The notes under the pieces: generated by a model | What the model was told of the DNA's origin: nothing | What the model saw: only the letters and a program-made list of their open reading frames with translations | The model's database searches: none | DNA from: Bacteroidales bacterium UBA5621 | GTDB taxonomy: Bacteria; Bacteroidota; Bacteroidia; Bacteroidales; VadinHA17 | Direction of reading: 5' to 3' | Length of the DNA: 6,688 bases | Assembly (NCBI GenBank): GCA_002424525.1 | Contig: DIKJ01000130.1 | Span: 1-6,688 of the forward strand | Part shown: positions 1 to 4,952 of the stretch, in pieces | Position numbering within the stretch: position 1 is the stretch's first letter | Layout: each line of letters begins with the position of its first letter | Position numbers and translations under genes: made by a program

Positions 1-183
1 GATGAGATCGAGATTGGTTTCAAATCGGTCTTTCTCCTTGAGATACTCGCCAATATCGGGACGCAGGAGGTGATGATCGAGCTTGCCGATCCCACCAGGG
101 CCGGACTATTTCTGCCGGCCGTACCAGACAATGAATCGGAGGACCTTCTGATGCTCCTCATGCCTATGATGATAAACACCTGA
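1..183 (+). CDS. dnaN: DNA polymerase III sliding clamp (beta subunit), C-terminal fragment
   Basis: This is the last 60 codons of dnaN; the gene runs in from the left edge, so the N-terminal roughly 310 residues are missing only because the window cuts it. The product is the ring-shaped clamp that tethers the replicative polymerase and repair factors to DNA. The fragment is the end of clamp domain III: IGFKSVFLLEILANI, then EVMIELADPTRAGLFLP, then the acidic NESEDLLMLLMPMMINT terminus. The LxMPM segment near the end belongs to the region that lines the peptide-binding pocket in known clamps, and the ending is of the Bacteroidota type. The TGA stop is followed at once by TAA and then by the TTG start of the exonuclease, so the two genes are probably cotranscribed and may be translationally coupled. 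Identification rests on sequence recognition and is firm for a fragment. Confidence 0.93.
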   Translation, partial: DEIEIGFKSVFLLEILANIGTQEVMIELADPTRAGLFLPAVPDNESEDLLMLLMPMMINT

Positions 184-186
184 TAA

Positions 187-963
187 TTGGAACTTAATCT
201 CAGACGTCCGATTGCTTTTATCGACCTCGAAACAACTGGCATAAGTGTTTCGACCGATCGTATTGTGGAACTCTCCGTCCTGAAAATCAGTCCGGGTGGG
301 AGGGAGGAATGGATGACCACCCTTATAAACCCTGAAATGCCTGTTCCCCCAAAATCAACTGCCATTCACGGCATTACTGATGAGGATGTTGCCGGTGCGC
401 CTACCTTCAGGGAGGTGGCAGCAAAACTTGCTATGTTCCTCGAGGGATGCGACCTGGCCGGCTACAATGCGATAAAATTTGATATTCCCCTACTGGCTGA
501 AGAATTCCTGAGGATCAATATGGATTTTAATTTCAGGAAGCATAAATATGTTGATGTGCAGGTTATCTTTCATAAGAAGGAACAACGCACATTATCAGCG
601 GCCTACCAGTTCTATTGCAACAGAAGCCTCGAGAATGCTCATAGTTCAAAAGCCGATACCGGGGCTGCCTACGAGATCCTGAAAGCTCAGCTCGACAGGT
701 ATGAAGATCTTGAAAATGAGGTTGACAAGCTTGCGGAATTCAGTTCGTTCAATAATCTGGCAGATTTCGCGGGAAGGATAATCTATGATGAGAATGGAAC
801 AGAGGTTTTTAACTTCGGAAAGCATAAAGGGAAATCAGTCGAATCTGTCTTAAACGAGGAACCCTCATATTTTTCCTGGATCATGAATGGTGATTTCCCC
901 CTCTACACAAAAAAAGTTCTTACTGAGATAAAGCTCAGGGCCTTCGGCAGGAATCGCAAATGA
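187..963 (+). CDS. DEDDh-family 3'-5' exonuclease (DnaQ/epsilon-like) with ExoX-like C-terminal domain
   Basis: Predicted Mg-dependent 3'-5' exonuclease of 258 residues that trims DNA (or RNA) ends. All catalytic motifs are visible: Exo I DLETTG (D13, E15), Exo II NAIKFDIPLL (D99) and Exo III HSSKAD (H152, D157), which makes it DEDDh. The exonuclease fold spans about residues 8-175. After a linker, residues about 205-255 (FNFGKHKGKSVESVL, then YFSWIM) match the small module found at the C-terminus of ExoX-like nucleases. It starts at TTG: an in-frame TAA lies directly upstream and the first in-frame ATG (312) would delete Exo I, so TTG is the only start that keeps the active site. It lies 3 bp after dnaN and 1 bp before the FAH-family gene. 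It could act in proofreading or repair beside the clamp; whether it is the replicative proofreader cannot be told, since Bacteroidota PolIII may proofread by other means. Confidence 0.92.
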   Translation: MELNLRRPIAFIDLETTGISVSTDRIVELSVLKISPGGREEWMTTLINPEMPVPPKSTAIHGITDEDVAGAPTFREVAAKLAMFLEGCDLAGYNAIKFDIPLLAEEFLRINMDFNFRKHKYVDVQVIFHKKEQRTLSAAYQFYCNRSLENAHSSKADTGAAYEILKAQLDRYEDLENEVDKLAEFSSFNNLADFAGRIIYDENGTEVFNFGKHKGKSVESVLNEEPSYFSWIMNGDFPLYTKKVLTEIKLRAFGRNRK

Positions 964-964
964 T

Positions 965-1576
965 ATGAAGATAATCTGTATAGGTCTTAATTACAGACAA
1001 CACGCCAGGGAGATGAACAGGCCTGTACCTGCGGAGCCTGTAGTGTTTCTTAAACCAGATTCCTCCCTTCTGAAAAACAATAAGCCCTTCTTTCTGCCCG
1101 GTTTCTCTTCCAATATCCATTATGAAGTCGAGGTGGTGATTAAAATAGGCAGGCTGGGGAAAGGTATTTCCCCCAGGTTTGCCCACCGATACTATGACGA
1201 AGTCACTGTGGGAATTGATATTACAGCACGTGACATCCAGAGCAGGCTTTTCAGTGAGAACCTGTCGTGGGAACTCTCCAAGGGCTTTGACGGCGCGGCA
1301 CCGGTTGGCAGGTTCATTCCGGTATCAGCTATCGGAGACATGGGTAATCTCGACTTCAGGCTTGAGATCAATGGAAAGGTTGTCCAGAAGAGCAATACCT
1401 CCGACATGATTTTCGGATTTGACGAGATAGTGGCTTATGTGTCGGAATTTTTTACTCTCAAGACCGGCGACCTTATTTTCACAGGTACTCCGCCGGGGGT
1501 GGGGCCGATGAAAAAGGACGACAACCTGGTTGCTTACCTGGGAGACGAACCGCTCCTCGATTTCATGATCAGATAA
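965..1576 (+). CDS. Fumarylacetoacetate hydrolase (FAH) family protein, FAHD1-like acylpyruvase/oxaloacetate decarboxylase candidate
   Basis: A 203-residue single-domain FAH-fold enzyme, the usual short length for the FAHD1-like branch; predicted cytosolic, with no signal peptide. Metal ligands are visible as E54 and E56 (in HYEVEVVIKI) and D85 (in GIDITARD). Comparing with human FAHD1 numbering from memory, a constant offset of 17 places every key residue: H13 and E16 (NYRQHAREM) for the H30/E33 dyad, K30 for K47, R89 and Q92 for R106/Q109, and K106 (SKGFDGAAPVG) for K123. FAHD1 enzymes cleave acylpyruvates and decarboxylate oxaloacetate, so that is the favoured activity; another 2-oxo-diacid substrate is possible. 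The ATG lies 1 bp after the exonuclease stop, with a weak AGGAA at 949-953 upstream, so it is the third gene of the dnaN operon. The stop is 6 bp from that of the convergent DUF5916 gene. Confidence 0.92.
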   Translation: MKIICIGLNYRQHAREMNRPVPAEPVVFLKPDSSLLKNNKPFFLPGFSSNIHYEVEVVIKIGRLGKGISPRFAHRYYDEVTVGIDITARDIQSRLFSENLSWELSKGFDGAAPVGRFIPVSAIGDMGNLDFRLEINGKVVQKSNTSDMIFGFDEIVAYVSEFFTLKTGDLIFTGTPPGVGPMKKDDNLVAYLGDEPLLDFMIR

Positions 1577-1582
1577 CTGATT

Positions 1583-3757
1583 TCAGTTGAACCAGTATGA
1601 CAGCTTTATCACCAGTCCGCGGTTTTTTATGTTGTAACCGGCCGGGAATGAGTTCTCTGTATAAACGATATAGAGATCGGAGACAGGGGCAAAGCGCCAC
1701 TGAAAGCGAAGATTAAGGTTGAGGTTGTCAATCTGGTTGTTGTATTGAATGAAACTTGTGAAGAAGAGGTTTTCGGTAAAGGTAAAATCGAGCCTGGGGC
1801 CAATGAGCAGCAATCTTGCATTGTTGTACGGTGATGGCAGTGATATATTATTGTAGGCAGTTACCAGGGCCAGACTTCCATAGGGCTGATACCTGTAATT
1901 GAGTTCTCCGCTCAGGCTCCACCTCTCACCGTTATAATAGCCTCCGTAACTGCTCCTGAGGGTCATATAAAAAGGTTTGCGGGTGTCTGAGGAGAATGAT
2001 GCTCCGATCTCTTTCCAGTTAAAATCCTCCCCGGCTGCCAGCTGAACTCCTCCGGTATTTGTCGGATCATATGGTGACATAAGCTTTATATAGGTCTCCC
2101 CGGCTTCAACCGATGTCATGAACCTGTTGGTCCACTCAACGCTGTATGAGATCTCTGTCTGCCTGTCGGTAAGGTTCATCGAAGGATCAAAGAACATATC
2201 AGTCCTTATGCCAGGACCGTGGCTTATTACCACCTCCGACTGCGGGAAAAACTTATATTGAAATATGGGATTCAACTCGTAATAGCCTCTTCTCCTGACA
2301 TACCCTGTCTCGGCTGTGTATCCGCTCCCGACCACCGACTGGTTAAGCGTTGCGGTGAGGAACTGAGAGGAATAGGTAATGTTTGCCGCCACGGCTGCAT
2401 CTTCAAGCGACACTCCGTCCTGGAAACTCTGGTGATAGAATGCTTTTCCCGTCCATCTGTTGTCACGGGTAGCAAGATTATATTCGATGCCCGCCACACG
2501 GTTAAACCTGTTCCCGGTAAATGTCTCTTCATGGTCAACATTTTCAGTTATCAGTTTATTGATTATGAATGCCGATATGTTTGATCGGCTAAAAACCGAG
2601 CGCTGAAGGGCAGCAACAAAGAAATTGGATGCAAGAATATCATCACCCGTACCTGTCTGAATATCCATAAGATTGATTCTCCAGTTGTTGTTAATGTTCC
2701 CGCTGAGACGGGCGCCTGCCAGGACGGGGCTGTTTAGCCCGATCCGTCTGGAGAAGAAGGGTCTGACAGTCTGGGTGCCAAGACTGGAAAAAAGGTCGCT
2801 GTTTTCAAGAAAAAATTGTCGTTTCTCAGGGAAGAAAAGCTCAAACCGGTCAAGGTTGGTTTGTTGTCTGTCAACCTCAACCTGCGAGTAATCGGGATTT
2901 ATTGTAAGATCGAGATTCAGTGATGTCGAGAGTATCATTTTCGCGTCGAATCCCGCATTGCCACTTAACCTGGCATTCTCTTCCGCTTCCTTATTTTTTG
3001 TCACCTTCCCGGTAATATACGGGATCAGCGAAATCCTGACTCCGGCTTTGCCAAGCGGTTTGTCCCAGAGTAAGGTTCCGGTGAAGGGAAGGGAACAATG
3101 AGGAAACTGACGTGGCATGGGAGCCCATGAAGATTTTTCATTGTTTTTGAGATCAAGGCGGCCAAAATTTATGCCCCACTCCTGATCTCCCTCAGAGTAG
3201 CGTATGCTTCGGAACGGAATACTGAACTCGGTAACCCACCGGTCATCATAACTCATCACTGCCGATCTCCACTTGATATCCCAGCTGTACAATACCCTTG
3301 TACCGTCGTACTGAAGTCCTTCAGTTTGTGCACCAGCTGCTGAAATGCCGAAAGCAAACCCGTTAGTCTGATCGTTGTACGTATCAAGAAAAATCATGAA
3401 ATTATCGTTCCTGTTAAAACTCCAGTCCCTGCGCAACGATTCGACAGGCCTTTTGCCTGGTGTGGGGTCGTGGCAGATAACTCCGACATACAGGTTTAAA
3501 TCGTCATACGTGAGCATCACTTCAGTCCGGGCAATAGCAAAACCAGTATCCGTGGGCGTCACCCGATGGAATTCTCCGGTGCGTTCAGCCCTCTTCCAGA
3601 CCTCTTCATCAAGAATACCGTCAATTGAGATCGTCTCATCAGTACGGACAATATTTATACGGTACTTATCCCTGTTGATACCACGCGACTGGCTGAATAT
3701 GGGGTTGTTGTTGCATAAAAGGTAAAGGGAGAACAGAAGTATAATATATCTTGGCAT
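1583..3757 (-). CDS. Secreted/outer-membrane DUF5916 protein with N-terminal CBM9-like domain
   Basis: Predicted 724-residue exported protein. Residues 1 to about 22 form a signal peptide (MPRYIILLFSLYLL core, ending near IFSQ). Residues about 35-235 resemble the family 9 carbohydrate-binding fold: ISIDGILDEEVWKRA, then LTYDDLNLYVGVICHD, then NDNFMIFLDTYND and the FGRLD strand. From about 240 onward is DUF5916, with the hallmark NPDYSQVEVDRQQTNLDRF at 287-304 and FELFFPEKRQFFLE at 305-318. The rest is rich in alternating aromatic/polar strands and ends in SYWFN, consistent with an outer-membrane beta-barrel; that location is inference. The frame stays open to 4081, but that would add 108 residues overlapping the NagB-like gene on the opposite strand and bury the signal peptide, so ATG 3757 is chosen. 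No SusC/SusD or TonB partner is in the window, and the ligand is unknown. A perfect inverted repeat brackets the start codon. Confidence 0.9.
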   Translation of the reverse strand: MPRYIILLFSLYLLCNNNPIFSQSRGINRDKYRINIVRTDETISIDGILDEEVWKRAERTGEFHRVTPTDTGFAIARTEVMLTYDDLNLYVGVICHDPTPGKRPVESLRRDWSFNRNDNFMIFLDTYNDQTNGFAFGISAAGAQTEGLQYDGTRVLYSWDIKWRSAVMSYDDRWVTEFSIPFRSIRYSEGDQEWGINFGRLDLKNNEKSSWAPMPRQFPHCSLPFTGTLLWDKPLGKAGVRISLIPYITGKVTKNKEAEENARLSGNAGFDAKMILSTSLNLDLTINPDYSQVEVDRQQTNLDRFELFFPEKRQFFLENSDLFSSLGTQTVRPFFSRRIGLNSPVLAGARLSGNINNNWRINLMDIQTGTGDDILASNFFVAALQRSVFSRSNISAFIINKLITENVDHEETFTGNRFNRVAGIEYNLATRDNRWTGKAFYHQSFQDGVSLEDAAVAANITYSSQFLTATLNQSVVGSGYTAETGYVRRRGYYELNPIFQYKFFPQSEVVISHGPGIRTDMFFDPSMNLTDRQTEISYSVEWTNRFMTSVEAGETYIKLMSPYDPTNTGGVQLAAGEDFNWKEIGASFSSDTRKPFYMTLRSSYGGYYNGERWSLSGELNYRYQPYGSLALVTAYNNISLPSPYNNARLLLIGPRLDFTFTENLFFTSFIQYNNQIDNLNLNLRFQWRFAPVSDLYIVYTENSFPAGYNIKNRGLVIKLSYWFN

Positions 3758-3783
3758 CCGATCGGCAATTTTTGACCAAGATA
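3747..3783 (-). promoter_or_regulatory. Perfect 8-bp inverted repeat bracketing the DUF5916 start codon
   Basis: TATCTTGG at 3747-3754 is matched exactly by CCAAGATA at 3776-3783, with 21 bp between. The CAT at 3755-3757 is the start codon of the minus-strand gene, and the inner CCGATCGG at 3758-3765 is itself a perfect palindrome. In RNA the repeat would form an 8-bp stem with AUG at the 3' edge of the loop, which could hinder initiation; in DNA it could be an operator. The distal arm also reads TATCTTGG on the minus strand, a poor match to the Bacteroidota -7 consensus TAnnTTTG. Function is inference. Confidence 0.35.
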
Positions 3784-3812
3784 GAAAATAGAATCTTAAA
3801 TATATTATTCTA

Positions 3813-3845
3813 CTTTTATGGATGTTGAAAATTCCTTCATAAAAG
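3813..3845 (+). promoter_or_regulatory. Perfect 8-bp inverted repeat just upstream of the NagB-like start
   Basis: CTTTTATG at 3813-3820 is matched exactly by CATAAAAG at 3838-3845; one G-U and one A-U pair would extend the RNA stem to 10 bp around a 13-nt loop. The alternative start ATG 3818 lies inside the left arm, whereas the preferred ATG 3854 lies 8 nt beyond the right arm. A TACTTTTA at 3811-3818 resembles the -7 element TAnnTTTG, but no TTG or TTTG sits 19-21 bp upstream. Either a leader hairpin or an operator is possible; neither is proven. Confidence 0.3.
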
Positions 3846-3853
3846 ACAGAAGT

Positions 3854-4591
3854 ATGAATATAATTATATCTGCCGATTCGCCGGAACTCGGGAAGAGAGC
3901 TGCCAGGCTGGCTGCGGACATACTTAACGAGGCTGTTAAACTCAATGGAGAAGCAAGGATGGTGGTCTCTACCGGCAGTTCCCAGTTTGATACGTTTCAG
4001 GCGCTCATCTCCGAGGATATACCCTGGCAGAAGATCGAAGTGTTTCACCTCGATGAATACATAGGATTGCCGGTATCCCATCCTGCCAGCTTCAGAAAAT
4101 ACCTATATGAGAGGTTTATTGACCTGGTGCCGGTTAAAAGGTTTTACAGTGTTGATGTTGAAGGTGATATTACAACCAGGGTTGGTGAACTGGCGAAAAG
4201 TATCCGGGAGAGGCCTGTCGATCTGGGGTTGATAGGGATAGGTGTCAACGGACACATCGCCTTCAACGATCCCCCGGCAGATTTCGATACACGGGAGGCA
4301 TATATAGTTGTAAGGCTTGACGATGAATGCAAAATGCAGCAGGTAAATGAAGGCTGGTTCAGGACAATTGAAGATGTTCCCCGTGAGGCTGTATCGATGA
4401 GTGTCTGGCAGATAATGCAATGCAGAACAATAATCTCCTGTGTTCCGCACAGTGTAAAGGCTGATGCTGTTTACAGGACCCTTGCCGGCCGGCTAAGCAA
4501 TTTGGTCCCGGCAACGATGCTGAAGAAACATCCTGATCTGAACCTGTTTCTTGATTATAATTCCGTATCAAAACTGATTCCTTTTTCTTGA
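3854..4591 (+). CDS. nagB: Glucosamine-6-phosphate deaminase (NagB)-like sugar-phosphate deaminase/isomerase
   Basis: A 245-residue cytosolic member of the NagB/6-phosphogluconolactonase fold, which typically opens amino-sugar 6-phosphates and deaminates or isomerises them (GlcN6P to fructose-6-phosphate plus ammonia in NagB). Visible motifs are the phosphate-binding STGSSQFDTF at 39-48, FHLDEYIGL with D67 matching E. coli NagB D72, and GIGVNGHIAFNDPPADF at 128-144. In that last motif the ring-opening Asp141 is replaced by N132 and Glu148 by D139, while the His (H134) is kept; this fits a divergent branch that may use another substrate. VPHSVKADAV at 198-207 supplies the usual late Lys. ATG 3854 is chosen because the family begins with a first beta strand like MNIIISADS; ATG 3818 would add 12 unlike residues and lies in a hairpin arm. 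It is divergent from the DUF5916 gene. The 3' end lies in a tandem duplication. The symbol is a family label; the substrate is unproven. Confidence 0.87.
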   Translation: MNIIISADSPELGKRAARLAADILNEAVKLNGEARMVVSTGSSQFDTFQALISEDIPWQKIEVFHLDEYIGLPVSHPASFRKYLYERFIDLVPVKRFYSVDVEGDITTRVGELAKSIRERPVDLGLIGIGVNGHIAFNDPPADFDTREAYIVVRLDDECKMQQVNEGWFRTIEDVPREAVSMSVWQIMQCRTIISCVPHSVKADAVYRTLAGRLSNLVPATMLKKHPDLNLFLDYNSVSKLIPFS

Positions 4592-4621
4592 TTATAGTTC
4601 AGGTGCACAACTGATTCCTTT
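4548..4621 (+). repeat. 37-bp imperfect tandem duplication across the NagB-like stop codon
   Basis: Unit 1 (4548-4584) and unit 2 (4585-4621) align without gaps at 31 of 37 positions: 12 identical bases at the start and 13 at the end, with all six differences in the middle. Unit 1 encodes LDYNSVSKLIPF, the end of the NagB-like protein. Because 37 is not a multiple of three, unit 2 is entered in another frame and supplies the TGA stop (4589-4591). Read in its own frame, unit 2 gives LDYSSGAQLIPL followed by NLPEY and TAA at 4638. Confidence 0.85.
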
Positions 4622-4670
4622 GAATTTACCGGAATATTAACTTTAAACCGGAGCCTGTTGAGATTGTTGA

Positions 4671-4701
4671 TTTGCTAATATCAGAATAATCCGTAACTTT
4701 A
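4671..4701 (+). promoter_or_regulatory. Bacteroidota-type promoter candidate for tatA
   Basis: TTTG at 4671-4674 followed after 19 bp by TAACTTTA at 4694-4701 fits the -33/-7 arrangement of Bacteroidota housekeeping promoters (TTTG, 19-21 bp, TAnnTTTG) with one mismatch in the last base. Transcription would start around 4707, leaving a leader of about 18 nt before the tatA ATG. It implies that tatA is transcribed separately from the NagB-like gene. Confidence 0.55.
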
Positions 4702-4724
4702 TAGGATATTTAATACTCGAAAAG

Positions 4725-4913
4725 ATGGGAAGATTTGGCATTACCGAAATCATACTGATTTTACTTGTTGTGGTTCTTCTTTTTGGCGGGCGCAAGATAC
4801 CTGAACTTATGAAGGGAATTGGTCAGGGGTTGAAAGATTTTAAGAAAGCTTCAAAGGTTGATGAGGACCCGGAGAAAATCAAGACCGACTCAAAAGAGGG
4901 TTCATCAAATTAA
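4725..4913 (+). CDS. tatA: Sec-independent protein translocase subunit TatA/TatE family
   Basis: A 62-residue inner-membrane protein of the twin-arginine translocase, which oligomerises with TatC to pass folded proteins across the membrane. The TatA plan is complete: short N-terminus, one transmembrane helix about residues 6-19 ([14 protein letters not shown]), FG hinge at 20-21, amphipathic helix about 22-42 ([20 protein letters not shown]), then a charged, disordered tail. The intramembrane polar residue is E8, and the hinge carries a Pro (KIPE) as in many single-TatA systems, so it may cover both TatA and TatB roles. TatC is not in the window. No Shine-Dalgarno is apparent, as is normal in this phylum; the ATG is fixed by the family N-terminus. 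It has its own promoter candidate 24 bp upstream and converges with the amidase gene 39 bp downstream. Confidence 0.95.
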   Translation: MGRFGITEIILILLVVVLLFGGRKIPELMKGIGQGLKDFKKASKVDEDPEKIKTDSKEGSSN

Positions 4914-4952
4914 AGGAATTCACACAGCATAGCTGGTTTTACGACTGCATAA

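Noticed and set aside
1592..1627. CCGCGG followed by six T residues just inside the DUF5916 3' end
   Set aside because: CCGCGG is a self-palindrome without a loop and cannot form an intramolecular hairpin; no longer stem leads into the T run.
2219..2584. Open frame of 121 codons on the plus strand inside the DUF5916 gene, and similar ones at 3375-3725 and 5731-6444
   Set aside because: They are antisense to well-supported genes, have no family-like features, and follow the codon structure of the opposite strand.
3758..4081. Open extension of the DUF5916 frame upstream of ATG 3757 (108 extra residues)
   Set aside because: It would place the signal peptide inside the protein and run antisense into the NagB-like gene; the added residues show no family resemblance.
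4725..4913. E8 and the KIPE motif of TatA as evidence of a novel TatA/TatB hybrid
   Set aside because: Many ordinary TatA proteins from single-TatA systems share these features, so it is not unusual.
4925..4940. Terminator-like CAGC-ATA-GCTG followed by GTTTT between tatA and the amidase gene
   Set aside because: The stem is only 4 bp and the T run is short, so it is too weak to call a terminator.
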